This document shows, piece after piece, positions 53,181 through 61,671 of a DNA stretch of 64,000 nucleotides (positions are counted from its first letter, which is position 1; each line of letters opens with the position of its first letter). The position numbers and the translations under genes were made by a program. The stretch is from NCBI RefSeq assembly GCF_015686695.1, contig NZ_JADPMR010000001.1, positions 1,426,001-1,490,000 on the forward strand, in the 5' to 3' direction. The stretch is from Vibrio nitrifigilis (GTDB taxonomy: Bacteria; Pseudomonadota; Gammaproteobacteria; Enterobacterales; Vibrionaceae). Below the pieces are notes generated by a model. That model saw only the letters and a program-made list of their open reading frames with translations. It had not been told where the DNA came from and ran no database searches.

Positions 53181-53897
53181 TTATAGCAAAACCTGCTGCT
53201 CAGTTAATTGTTCGATAACTTGTTGGCAATGATGGTAAAAGGCATCATCACAAGGTCTACCAAGTTGTACGGCGAGACGTCGCACAAGTGCTTCTTCAGT
53301 GAGTGGGCTTTCGCACAGTTCATGCAGTATCAATAATGTTGGTGCATTGGCAGAAATAAATTTAATGTCATGGGTCGCGGTTCGAAGCGCAATCAAATAC
53401 GTTTCTTGTGGTGTGTCTGGTATCCAGTCCACGCATAATTGTTGTACGGGCCAAGAATATACCAAAGGGATCACTGGTTGATTGAGGGTCAGTTTACCTA
53501 ACGTTGGTTCGATGGAGTCCACTTGCACCGTCTCTAGATAAAGCTCAACCCACTCATAATGTGCGAGATCCGTAAACCAAGCAGGAAGTTCATCAAGGTA
53601 ATGACTTTGTTGTATGAATTCCAAAAACTGATGGGGAATATCGCGAAAGAGAGGCGATGGGCTACGCCATTCAGTAAAAAAGTGTTGGCAGAGCTGTGTC
53701 CATTGCGGTGTCGGGATTAAGCTACGGGTCACAGGAAAGCATTGGTTAATGAATCCCGCCACATTATTGTTTAGCAGATCTTTGTAGATAGCCGCACGAT
53801 TATGATCAACACAAGGTGGTGGCGGGTTCGTATCATCAGCTCGCAAGTAACGACCGAAAGACAATTGAAATTCCCTAAGCGAATTTGGTGCGGACAT
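53181..53897 (-). CDS. hvfC: DUF2063 (HvfC/BufC-like) partner protein
   Basis: A 238-residue DUF2063 protein. The family begins LREFQLSFGRYLRADD and continues NRAAIYKDLLNNNVAGFINQCFPVTRSL, followed by an all-helical middle. DUF2063 proteins partner DUF692 oxidases, probably as recognition subunits for the peptide substrate. ATG 53895-53897 follows AAGGAG and overlaps the oxidase gene by 23 bp, so the two are translationally linked. The C-terminal part (about 140-235) resembles a putative DNA-binding-like fold, but its role here is peptide binding by analogy. Confidence 0.85.
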   Translation of the reverse strand: MSAPNSLREFQLSFGRYLRADDTNPPPPCVDHNRAAIYKDLLNNNVAGFINQCFPVTRSLIPTPQWTQLCQHFFTEWRSPSPLFRDIPHQFLEFIQQSHYLDELPAWFTDLAHYEWVELYLETVQVDSIEPTLGKLTLNQPVIPLVYSWPVQQLCVDWIPDTPQETYLIALRTATHDIKFISANAPTLLILHELCESPLTEEALVRRLAVQLGRPCDDAFYHHCQQVIEQLTEQQVLL

Positions 53898-54738
53898 GGT
53901 CCTCTCCTTGTCTGGCATGAGAGAAGCAAGCTTGCAGCTGCTTGATGGTATCAACCTCTTTGAGTAAGGAGGTCATTCCTGGGTAATTGAAATCGCGCTC
54001 GAGGCAAGTGGCGAGGTTGGCATCATTGATAACCGAGTACGCGTCGGCCAGCAACTGCCAGACAGGGTCAATCACATCAGCACCATGACTATCAATAATG
54101 ATGCCGTCGTCTCTGGTGTAATGGCCTGCTACATGGATGTAACCCACTTTATCCAGTGGCAGTGCGTTTAGGTAAGTAAGCGGATTGAAATGGAAATTTT
54201 GGCTGTTAACGTAGATGTTATTGACATCAAGATGCAAAAAGCAACCAGACCGCTGGACGATTTCGTGAATAAACATCTCTTCTGACATCTCAGCGTTATC
54301 GGGCCTTAAATACGTTGAAGCATTTTCTATCCCTATTTGCATTCCGAGAATCTCTTGCACTTGCTGGATACGGCTTACTAACCAGTTAACTGCCTCAAAA
54401 GTGCAAGGAATCGGCAGTAAATCGTATAAATGGCCGTCATCGGTACACCAAGAAAGATGTTCGGTGTAAAAACGAATTTGATGATCGTGAATGAACTGCT
54501 TTACCTGCTGTAAAAAGGGCTTGTCAATCGGTTCTGTTCCGCCAAGGGAAAGGGATAAACCGTGGCAAACAAACGGATATCGTTCAGTAAAATAGTGCAG
54601 ATCAGCGGCGAAACGCCCTCCAAGTCCTAGCCAATTTTCAGGGGCAATTTCAAAAAAGTCGACATTGGGGGGCGATTGTTTCAGATCGTGTAGCATTTCT
54701 CTGCGAAAGCCTAACCCTGCGCCTTGAAGTGTGTGCAT
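53875..54738 (-). CDS. hvfB: DUF692 multinuclear non-heme iron oxidase (MNIO; HvfB/BufB/MbnB-like)
   Basis: A 287-residue TIM-barrel oxidase of the MNIO family, which modifies Cys residues in ribosomal peptides, for example MbnB in methanobactin. Candidate iron ligands are intact: His59 (CHGLSLS), Glu93 (YTEHLSW), Glu138/Asn139 (IGIENAS), His169-Asp171-Asn173 (FLHLDVNN), His202 and His206 (YIHVAGHY), Asp216/His218 (DSHGAD), and Glu247. ATG 54736-54738 follows AAGGAGC. It lies between the precursor peptide gene and the DUF2063 gene. Expected to convert the Cys of the precursor into oxazolone or thiooxazole groups that bind copper; the exact product must be determined. Confidence 0.93.
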   Translation of the reverse strand: MHTLQGAGLGFRREMLHDLKQSPPNVDFFEIAPENWLGLGGRFAADLHYFTERYPFVCHGLSLSLGGTEPIDKPFLQQVKQFIHDHQIRFYTEHLSWCTDDGHLYDLLPIPCTFEAVNWLVSRIQQVQEILGMQIGIENASTYLRPDNAEMSEEMFIHEIVQRSGCFLHLDVNNIYVNSQNFHFNPLTYLNALPLDKVGYIHVAGHYTRDDGIIIDSHGADVIDPVWQLLADAYSVINDANLATCLERDFNYPGMTSLLKEVDTIKQLQACFSHARQGEDHVRTKFA

Positions 54739-54757
54739 ACATGCTCCTTAGCAGTGA

Positions 54758-54780
54758 ATGGGAGAGGAAGCCTCTCCCAT
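54758..54780 (-). other. Perfect 10-bp stem-loop between precursor and oxidase genes
   Basis: ATGGGAGAGG, loop AAG, CCTCTCCCAT, with no T-run on either side. It lies directly upstream of the oxidase ribosome site. Such stems in RiPP operons usually reduce read-through and protect the precursor mRNA, so the peptide outnumbers its enzyme. Function inferred. Confidence 0.7.
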
Positions 54781-54793
54781 GCTAGAAAATAGA

Positions 54794-55048
54794 TTAGCTA
54801 CCGCATTTTCCTTCACCGCATTTGCCTTCCATGGTTTTCTCTTCTTCCATCATCGTTGCGCCGCATTTTGCTTCACCACACTTGGCTTCGCCACATTTCG
54901 CATCCCCCATTTTTCCGTGATGAGAGGCCAGTTGATAGCCAGAATCTAGCGGTTGAACGCTAAATGGATTATCGCTAGCGATTGCTGTACCTGATGCAAG
55001 TGCCATTGATGATGTTAAAGCGATAGTAGAGAGTAGAGAGGTTTTCAT
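54794..55048 (-). CDS. hvfA: HvfA/BufA-like secreted Cys-repeat precursor peptide
   Basis: An 84-residue precursor. Residues 1-24 form a Sec signal peptide (TIALTSSMALASGTA, cleavage near AIA). The mature part carries five Cys in KCG repeats: DAKCG (Cys52), EAKCG (Cys57, Cys62), EGKCG (Cys77, Cys82), separated by a Met/Glu-rich spacer (residues 64-73). In the related Haemophilus HvfA and in bufferins, EGKCG-type Cys residues are modified by the DUF692 oxidase to bind copper. The first three repeats have Ala where the last two have Gly. First gene of the cluster; ATG follows AAAGGAAC. Confidence 0.92.
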   Translation of the reverse strand: MKTSLLSTIALTSSMALASGTAIASDNPFSVQPLDSGYQLASHHGKMGDAKCGEAKCGEAKCGATMMEEEKTMEGKCGEGKCGS

Positions 55049-55518
55049 AATATGTTCCTTTTAAATCATGGCTAATGTTGTTGACGGCGTTTAAGTTCCT
55101 CAAGCCGTTATTTTCTGTTTTCAATCATTAGTCGTACTCACCAGGGCAACTCTTACAGTGAAAGGTAATATTTATCGAAAATAAATCACTGAATTTTATT
55201 TTTTAATTTTAACTGATTAATAAATAGTGAATTTATTTAATGATAAGCACAAAAATTAATTATTAAATTGGCGTCGTGAAGCTATATCTCAAGTTGAATC
55301 CATGACTTTTAGTCTTAATAGAACTGCAAGATAATGTTCATATTAGACGGTTATGTTGGATTCAGGACTAACATCGTCAGGCTTATATACCTAACTGATC
55401 ACAGACGCTGGTGGAGAAAAGCTTTGCAGCGGAATCATGAACCGTTGGGTATATCAATAATAAAGAAAAGACGAATGTTGGTATTCGGACTTACAGTCTT
55501 ATATCAAGGAAGCGTTCA
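55049..55518. other. 470-bp divergent control region of hvfA and phoX
   Basis: No gene is supported (an 82-codon plus frame at 55334 lacks a ribosome site and a family). The left half is AT-rich and probably has the hvfA promoter. I see no PhoB box and no clear copper- or iron-regulator site. Confidence 0.5.
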
Positions 55519-57471
55519 ATGTCTCACGAATCTAATACAGTTGATAAAACCAATTCAGTCGATAGCAGTCGTCGTCGTATGATGCAGTTCTTAGCCGGAG
55601 CGCCTTTATTGCCTCTTGCTGGAAGTTTTTTAACCGCAGGCTGCAGTTCAACGGCTGTTGCCAGCTCCTTAGCAGCTACCAGCAGTGATGCCAAGCTTAA
55701 TGCGGTGCGTTTTATATCGATGGATGCCCCGTCTCTATCTGATCCAGCTGCGATGTCGACAACGACTATCGGATCATCAATGCAACTTCGTTTTACCGAT
55801 GGAACAAGCCGCGAGGTCGCGCTGGCTTACAAACCTTTCTTTATTACTGGTGATCTTGTCCCTGATGGTAAGGGTAATACGGTTGTTGCTGGTGGTTACT
55901 ACGATATCAATAATCAACCGATTCTTGATCCTACGGCCAACAATCGTCAGTTCTTTTCTGATTGTCCAGATGGTTCAAGCCTATTAACGGTTGATGGTGC
56001 GCATGTTGATGGTGTGTACGGTAACCCAGTATTTGCGGTGGTTCAGTTTGAATATACGTCACAAAATGGCGCGCAAGAGGATATGTATGGCCGTTTGCCT
56101 TCGCCTATTGCAGTGTTAACACTGGATCAAAACCCTCAAACAGGTGAATTAAAACTGGTGAAATACAGTAACGTGGATACCTCGGGCGTGGGTGGTTTAT
56201 GGATCACATGTGGGGCGAGTTTATCACCGTGGGGGACTCACTTATCGAGCGAAGAATATGAACCTGATGCCTCTGATCTTGATAACGCAGAATTCAAAAG
56301 TTATAGCAAACACCTGTTTGGTGATGAAAATAAAGCGAATCCCTATAACTATGGTCATTTGCCTGAAGTGACAGTCAATAAAGATGGGACTGGCTCGATG
56401 AACAAGCACTATTGCTTAGGTCGCATTTCCCATGAGTTGGTGCAGGTGATGCCGGATGAGCGCACTGTGATTATGGGAGATGATGCTACCAATGGTGGTT
56501 TGTTCATGTTCATTGCTGACCGAAAACGTGATTTGTCTTCGGGCAAATTATACGTAGCGAAATGGACTCAGGTTTCAGGTAAAGGGCCGGGTGCTGGTGA
56601 TATCAGCTGGATAAAATTGGGTCATGCAACCAGCGATGAAATCAAGCAGCTGGTGGATAGCGGCCTTAAAGCCTCGGATATCATGGATATTCGCACCAAA
56701 GATCCCCATGATAATCGCTTTACTCATATCCGTTACAGCGGCAAGGATAATTGGGTGAAACTTAAACCGGGCATGGAAAAAGCTGCGGCTTATTTAGAAA
56801 CGCATCGTTACGCAGCATTGGTAGGCGGTTCTTTAGGGTTTACCAAAATGGAAGGGACTACCGTCAATATCGCAGATAAAAAAGCGTATTCAGCGATGTC
56901 TTACATCTATAAAAGTATGACTGATGGTTCTACCGATATTCACGTTGAAGGGCCAAAAGCTGGCGCAGTGTTTGAGCACACTTTGCTAGGCGGGCAAAAA
57001 GACAACCACGGTCAACCGATTGATAGTGAGTGGGTTTCAACGCATATGCATGTGCCGTATAACTTAGCGGGTGAAGATTTAGCCAAACCGGATTATCTAG
57101 GTAACTTGGCTAATGCAGAGCGAATTGCGAACCCAGATAACATTAAATTCTCTGAAAAATTGCGCACACTATTTATTGGTGAAGACAGTGGCTTACACGT
57201 TAATAACTTCTTGTGGGCTTATAATGTGGATACGGGCGAGCTCTCTCGTGTGATGTCTTGCGCCGCTGGCGCTGAATCAACAGGGTTACACGCTGTGGAT
57301 GAAATCAATGGCTGGACTTACATCATGAGTAACTCTCAGCACCCCGGTGATTGGGAAAGCCCACTGCATGATAAAGTCAAAGATACGCTCGACCCTTATA
57401 TTCGCGCTAACTTTAAAGGTGGCTATGGTTCGATGGTCGGCTATATCACGGGCATGCCGAAATTAGCATAG
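55519..57471 (+). CDS. phoX: PhoX-family alkaline phosphatase (DUF839)
   Basis: A 650-residue PhoX-type phosphatase. A twin-arginine signal (SSRRRMMQFLAGAPLLPLAGSF, residues 16-37) shows folded export; a Cys in TAGCSS at about 42 is not a perfect lipobox. The body has the PhoX blocks LWITCGASLSPWGTHLSSEEYEPD and FIGEDSGLHVNNFLWAYN, which carry the calcium/iron-coordinating Glu residues. Hydrolyses phosphate monoesters in the periplasm. ATG 55519 follows AAGGA. Divergent from hvfA; no PhoB box was recognised. Confidence 0.9.
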   Translation: MSHESNTVDKTNSVDSSRRRMMQFLAGAPLLPLAGSFLTAGCSSTAVASSLAATSSDAKLNAVRFISMDAPSLSDPAAMSTTTIGSSMQLRFTDGTSREVALAYKPFFITGDLVPDGKGNTVVAGGYYDINNQPILDPTANNRQFFSDCPDGSSLLTVDGAHVDGVYGNPVFAVVQFEYTSQNGAQEDMYGRLPSPIAVLTLDQNPQTGELKLVKYSNVDTSGVGGLWITCGASLSPWGTHLSSEEYEPDASDLDNAEFKSYSKHLFGDENKANPYNYGHLPEVTVNKDGTGSMNKHYCLGRISHELVQVMPDERTVIMGDDATNGGLFMFIADRKRDLSSGKLYVAKWTQVSGKGPGAGDISWIKLGHATSDEIKQLVDSGLKASDIMDIRTKDPHDNRFTHIRYSGKDNWVKLKPGMEKAAAYLETHRYAALVGGSLGFTKMEGTTVNIADKKAYSAMSYIYKSMTDGSTDIHVEGPKAGAVFEHTLLGGQKDNHGQPIDSEWVSTHMHVPYNLAGEDLAKPDYLGNLANAERIANPDNIKFSEKLRTLFIGEDSGLHVNNFLWAYNVDTGELSRVMSCAAGAESTGLHAVDEINGWTYIMSNSQHPGDWESPLHDKVKDTLDPYIRANFKGGYGSMVGYITGMPKLA

Positions 57472-57502
57472 TGCTGGCTTTCAGCATCAGTAAATTCATA
57501 TA

Positions 57503-57524
57503 GGCAGCTTAGGCTGCCTTTCTT
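57503..57524 (+). terminator. Terminator after phoX
   Basis: GGCAGC, loop TTAG, GCTGCC followed by TTTCTT, about 30 bp after the phoX stop. Confidence 0.8.
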
Positions 57525-57656
57525 AATCTATTTTTATATTTCAGCGTTTTGTGCAGGTTACATTAAGCAAAGTAAAATCACGCTTTAGCGCACGCTTTGG
57601 TGGGTTATTGTTGCTTATGATGGCGACATTATCCGTTGAAAAGAGTTTTGTTTACC

Positions 57657-58469
57657 ATGAGAAAATGGGCAGACACGCTTATCAAGATGCTGTTGTTCAG
57701 CGGCTTTGGGTTGGTGAGTACGAGTGTGCTGGCGAATACGGACAAGTTGACAACATGTCCTGCTCGTCATTTCCCTGGCGCAGAGACGACATTGCACACC
57801 TTCGACGCTAACCAATGGCCGTTAAAAGGCTGGTTGGTGCAAGCGCCTAATCACCGAGCCCTGCATTTAGCCAACGATCCTACCAACAAGAAGAACTCGG
57901 TGGTGCGTTTTGAACTTCGCCATGGGGAAACGTTACAGACTCGCACAGTCAATCGGCCCAGAACTGAGCTTTACGAGCAATATCGGGCGCCATTTCATCA
58001 TCCGATTCAGTACCAATTCCGGGTGTTTTTCCCGAACGAATGGCATAGCGACAATGTTCGAGCGCTGATTGCTCAATGGCATGCGACGCCTGATTTACAT
58101 CTTGGTGAAGTGAGTCGCAGCCCTAATTTGGCTCTAGATGTTCATGGTGACCAACTGTTGATTAAGTTGCAAACTTCTTCAGTGGCAGTGAATCACGATA
58201 ACCGTACTCAAATGCAACGCAAGGTGTTGTATCGCAGCGATCCCATTAAGAAAAATCAGTGGTATCAAATGAAAGTCGATGTCAATTGGAGTTGGTCTAG
58301 CGATGGGTATGTCAAAGTGTGGATTCAACATCAACAGGTGGTGAATTATATAGGGCCGACAGCATATCAAGATTGTTTTGGTCCCTATTTCAAAATGGGC
58401 ATCTATCGTCAAGATTCGCCCAATACTTTTGTGATGTATGCCGATGATTACCAAAGGAAACGGCTTTAA
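57657..58469 (+). CDS. Secreted polysaccharide-lyase-like protein (heparin lyase I fold)
   Basis: A 270-residue protein with signal peptide (RKWADTLIKMLLFSGFGLVS, cleavage near VLA) and a jelly-roll domain similar to Polysacc_lyase (PF14099): RTELYEQYR, YQFRVFFPNEWHSDN, IAQWHATPDLHLGE and KMGIYRQDSP. A glycan-degrading or glycan-binding role outside the cytoplasm is likely; the substrate (heparin, alginate or other) is unknown. I chose ATG 57657 because the upstream 7 codons open only with TTG. Confidence 0.82.
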   Translation: MRKWADTLIKMLLFSGFGLVSTSVLANTDKLTTCPARHFPGAETTLHTFDANQWPLKGWLVQAPNHRALHLANDPTNKKNSVVRFELRHGETLQTRTVNRPRTELYEQYRAPFHHPIQYQFRVFFPNEWHSDNVRALIAQWHATPDLHLGEVSRSPNLALDVHGDQLLIKLQTSSVAVNHDNRTQMQRKVLYRSDPIKKNQWYQMKVDVNWSWSSDGYVKVWIQHQQVVNYIGPTAYQDCFGPYFKMGIYRQDSPNTFVMYADDYQRKRL

Positions 58470-58623
58470 GGCGCAAATCACCGTCTGGAATTAAATTGAA
58501 CCATTGGGATTTCTTTGGTGGCAATTTTAGTACGTTGCTGTGTTTTTCCCTCTCAGTTCATATTGTTATTGCGCCACTTTTAGTAAGGTAATAACAGAGC
58601 AAAATAATAAAAGGACAGGGAAG

Positions 58624-59556
58624 ATGGAGATAAACAATGTCGCACTCATTGGGCTAGGGGCAATGGGCGCTTTTTTTGCACCAAGGCTTAATCAAATGCT
58701 TGGAAACGAACATTTCTGCGTGATTGCCAGTGGTGAACGAAAAACTCGATTGGAAACCCAAGGGGTGACCATCAACCAAGCCAAGGAAACATTCCGTATC
58801 GTTTCTCCCCAAAACGGGCAACCGATGGATCTTATTATCATCGCCGTGAAAGAGATGGCGCTTGAACAGGCCATGCAAGATATTGAGGCGTTTGTGGGGG
58901 AGCACACTCAAATTCTTTGTGTCATGAACGGTATCGATAGTGAAGAACGTTTAATCGCTAAATATGGTGCGCAGCGTGTACTCTATTCTTATATGCGAAT
59001 CTCCATTGTGATGACGAATGGCGTGGCGAACTTTAATCCTCAAGGTGGTTGGGTTCATTTTGGTGAAGCAAAAAATACGGTTACAAGTGAACGTGTTGCC
59101 GCGATTCAGGCATTATTAAACCGTGCTGATATTCCTTATCGCACCGATGACGATATGATCAAGGGCCTGTGGTTTAAGTTTATGTGCAATGTCTCCGAGA
59201 ACTTAACCTGTGCGTTGCTAGGTGTTCCCTTTGGGGCTTTTCATGTCAGTGAACATGCCAATGCGATTCGTCGTCAAGCCATGTACGAAGTTAAAGCCAT
59301 TGCCAATGCGAAAGGGGTTGAACTGACTCAAGACGATATCGATCGCCAAGAGCAGACTGTGAGCAAAATTCCGTTTCCTAATAAACCTTCGACATTGCAA
59401 GATTTAGAGCAAAATAAGCGTACTGAAATTGATATGTTTGCTGGCAAGGTGTTAGAGCTTGGTGAGATGCTCAATATTACCACGCCGTTATGCTTTATGT
59501 TTTATCACGGAATCAAAGTGTTAGAAGAGAAAAATGGCAACAAATTTGCCAGTTAA
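58624..59556 (+). CDS. Ketopantoate reductase-family (ApbA/PanE) protein
   Basis: A 310-residue NADPH-dependent reductase: glycine motif ALIGLGAMGAFFAPRL (residues 6-21), a C-terminal ApbA_C helical domain with catalytic Lys in MIKGLWFKFMCNVSENLTCALL and conserved Asn/Glu (NKRTEIDMFAGKV). It could be PanE for pantothenate or an unrelated 2-ketoacid reductase; the real panE need not be here. ATG 58624 follows AGGACAGGGA. Confidence 0.88.
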   Translation: MEINNVALIGLGAMGAFFAPRLNQMLGNEHFCVIASGERKTRLETQGVTINQAKETFRIVSPQNGQPMDLIIIAVKEMALEQAMQDIEAFVGEHTQILCVMNGIDSEERLIAKYGAQRVLYSYMRISIVMTNGVANFNPQGGWVHFGEAKNTVTSERVAAIQALLNRADIPYRTDDDMIKGLWFKFMCNVSENLTCALLGVPFGAFHVSEHANAIRRQAMYEVKAIANAKGVELTQDDIDRQEQTVSKIPFPNKPSTLQDLEQNKRTEIDMFAGKVLELGEMLNITTPLCFMFYHGIKVLEEKNGNKFAS

Positions 59557-59565
59557 CCTGAGCAT

Positions 59566-59588
59566 AGGCAGGGATATCCTCCCTGCCT
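59566..59588. terminator. Terminator between convergent reductase and DUF2202 genes
   Basis: AGGCAGGGA, loop TATCC, TCCCTGCCT: a perfect 9-bp stem between the two stop codons. T-run is absent, so strength is uncertain. Confidence 0.65.
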
Positions 59589-59598
59589 GATACAGTGG

Positions 59599-60117
59599 CT
59601 AATAACGATTGGCATGTCGTTCAAAAGCGCTTAAGTGATTTTTGGAGGCGTTCATTAAAGCGGTAAATACCCCCTTAATATCGCTGTTTTCAGGCTTTTT
59701 CAGTAACTCAGAATTTAAAAACGACTGATACATAGCAATGTTGTCGATTTCTGCCGAAACACCGGTACTAAAGGCATTTTTAAGTGAATCTGGCACAACC
59801 ACATGCTCTTTCGCTGTATCGTCTGGGATGGCAACCCCTCTTTGTTGATATAAGGAAGTTAGGCGTTCAATGTGTTTCTGTTCTGCTCTAATGATGTTAG
59901 TAAAGGGGCGTATTGCGCCGTAAGTCTGCATGATCAAGCGGTATTCTTCCTTAGCGTGATACTCATCTTGAATGGCATATTCCATCATCTGTTCCAGAGT
60001 CGGATTGGCGGTCTGTTTTGCACCTTGGGCTCCAAAGTCAGTGTTAGTGGCGAGAGCACTCATCGGCAATGTAGCCAGCGCGCTAAGTAGTAGGGTAGAT
60101 GTGATGTTGTTCATCAT
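59599..60117 (-). CDS. DUF2202 ferritin-like secreted protein
   Basis: A 172-residue protein with a signal peptide (TSTLLLSALATLPMSALA) and a four-helix DUF2202 domain. Possible di-metal ligands are in EYHAKEEYRLI, RAEQKHIERL, SAEIDNIAMY and ASKNHLSAFERH, in the EXXH-like spacing of ferritin-like proteins. The periplasmic role is unknown. ATGATG at 60117/60114 follows GAGGAC; either could be used. A 30-bp palindrome lies 20 bp upstream. Confidence 0.88.
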   Translation of the reverse strand: MMNNITSTLLLSALATLPMSALATNTDFGAQGAKQTANPTLEQMMEYAIQDEYHAKEEYRLIMQTYGAIRPFTNIIRAEQKHIERLTSLYQQRGVAIPDDTAKEHVVVPDSLKNAFSTGVSAEIDNIAMYQSFLNSELLKKPENSDIKGVFTALMNASKNHLSAFERHANRY

Positions 60118-60137
60118 TATGTCCTCGTCATTACGCT

Positions 60138-60167
60138 TTATTTAATTAGCTATTGCTAATTAAATAA
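60138..60167. promoter_or_regulatory. 30-bp perfect palindrome upstream of DUF2202 gene
   Basis: 13-bp arms TTATTTAATTAGC and GCTAATTAAATAA around TATT. It may be an operator overlapping the promoter or a leader hairpin. The regulator is not in the vicinity. Confidence 0.5.
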
Positions 60168-60356
60168 TAATAGGCATACGCTAAAAACTCCTGCGGCAAA
60201 GCGTAAAGACGGGTAAAACAAACCACACTAATTGTGTCAGTTCAGACATACTTTTCCATTGACCAAGGTTCGCTGAATAAAATTATTATAATTAATTGAA
60301 ATTGTTTATATTTGTCGATAAGTTGAACATATAATGGCTAATCATGAGATCAAGTA

Positions 60357-60974
60357 ATGGACTACTTAATAGCGATGGTGATTTTCGCTATCACAACATC
60401 CGTCACCCCGGGACCTAACAATATTTTGGTAATGAGCTCTGGTGTCAATTTTGGTTCTAAACGAAGTTTACCGCTTCTCACGGGGATTTGTGTTGGTTTT
60501 GCCCTTATGATTTTCCTTGTGGGAGTAGGGCTAGGACAAGTCTTTGCTTGGTTTCCAGTGCTGCACACTATCATTAAAGCATTAGGGGCATTCTATTTAC
60601 TTTATCTTGCTTGGCTCATCATGACATCAAGTGGTATTGGGGATTCAAGCACTCAATCTGAGCCATTAACCTTTTTTAAAGGCGCTTTATTTCAATGGGT
60701 TAATGCTAAAGCTTGGGTCGTCGCCACAGGAGCTATTGCTGCTTTTGGGGCGGTAGGCAGCTCGGCAATCTCACAAAACTTGTTGCTTTGTAGCATTTTT
60801 CTCGTGGTTGCGTTTCCTTGTGTTGGCGTATGGCTAATGTTTGGGGTGGCTTTGAAACAATACCTAACTCTCGATCGATATCGTCGGTGGTTTAACTTTT
60901 CTATGGGTGGGTTACTGGCTCTGTCAGTGATGCCGGTATTGTATGAACTGATACAAGAATTCGATATTTTATAA
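60357..60974 (+). CDS. LysE-family amino-acid/metabolite exporter
   Basis: A 205-residue LysE/RhtB-type exporter with six hydrophobic segments: TPGPNNILVMSSGVNFG (residues 17-33) is the family signature. Exports amino acids or related metabolites. ATG 60357 has only weak upstream support. The lipase-like gene follows after 19 bp. Confidence 0.9.
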   Translation: MDYLIAMVIFAITTSVTPGPNNILVMSSGVNFGSKRSLPLLTGICVGFALMIFLVGVGLGQVFAWFPVLHTIIKALGAFYLLYLAWLIMTSSGIGDSSTQSEPLTFFKGALFQWVNAKAWVVATGAIAAFGAVGSSAISQNLLLCSIFLVVAFPCVGVWLMFGVALKQYLTLDRYRRWFNFSMGGLLALSVMPVLYELIQEFDIL

Positions 60975-60993
60975 AATACAGGGCTAGGAAAAT

Positions 60994-61596
60994 ATGAAGA
61001 AAATCGTGTTGGTGCATGGTTTATATATGCCCAAGAATATTATGCAGTTATTGGCGCATAGGCTGAAACCTCGTGGTTACAAGGTCCAAGTGTTCGGATA
61101 TAACACGCTGCAATTTAATAAAGGGGTTGAAAAGCTTAATCAAGAAGTACAACAAGGTGGAGATGTTGTGTTTGTTGGTCATTCATTAGGTGGCTTACTC
61201 ATCCGTGAGTATTTTTCACGTTATCAACCTAACTTCGTTGATCCTTGTATTGTGACACTTGGTACGCCACATAACGGAAGCCGAGTGGCACGCTATATTG
61301 AGGGTAAACTGGGGCGATTTCCTTTCAAAAACACGAGTGATGTGTTGGCTAAGGGGCTGGATACCTCATCTCAAGAACCGGATGTCGGGTGCATTGTAGG
61401 CACAATGAACATTGGGTTGGGAAATTTTATAAAGATTGGTGACGGTGATGGTGTCGTTGAGGTTACCGAAGCCATCTTACCAGAGGCGAAAGACATGATT
61501 GAGTTAAAGCTTAATCACACCTCTTTGATCTATTCCCAAAAGGTGGTCGATCAAATCGTTTCTTTTATTGAGACCCGCTCTTTTCTCAGAAAATAA
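60994..61596 (+). CDS. Small alpha/beta-hydrolase (lipase-like)
   Basis: A 200-residue alpha/beta hydrolase. The oxyanion region is LVHGLYMPKN (5-14), nucleophile Ser in GHSLGG (about 62-67), with TLGTPHNGS next and a late His in KLNHTSLIYS as the likely catalytic His. Resembles class-3 lipases and PGAP1-like deacylases. No signal peptide. ATG 60994 follows GCTAGGA; probably co-transcribed with the LysE gene. Confidence 0.87.
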   Translation: MKKIVLVHGLYMPKNIMQLLAHRLKPRGYKVQVFGYNTLQFNKGVEKLNQEVQQGGDVVFVGHSLGGLLIREYFSRYQPNFVDPCIVTLGTPHNGSRVARYIEGKLGRFPFKNTSDVLAKGLDTSSQEPDVGCIVGTMNIGLGNFIKIGDGDGVVEVTEAILPEAKDMIELKLNHTSLIYSQKVVDQIVSFIETRSFLRK

Positions 61597-61671
61597 TTAC
61601 AGGGCTGTTTGAAATATGGAAGTGAAACAGCCAACGCGGGTATGTGGTTAACTATCGCCTATCTGCATGCA

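Noticed and set aside
55049..55518. PhoB box before phoX
   Set aside because: No pair of CTGTCAT-like direct repeats at 11-bp spacing was visible.
55334..55582. 82-codon plus frame before phoX
   Set aside because: No ribosome site and it overlaps the phoX start in another frame.
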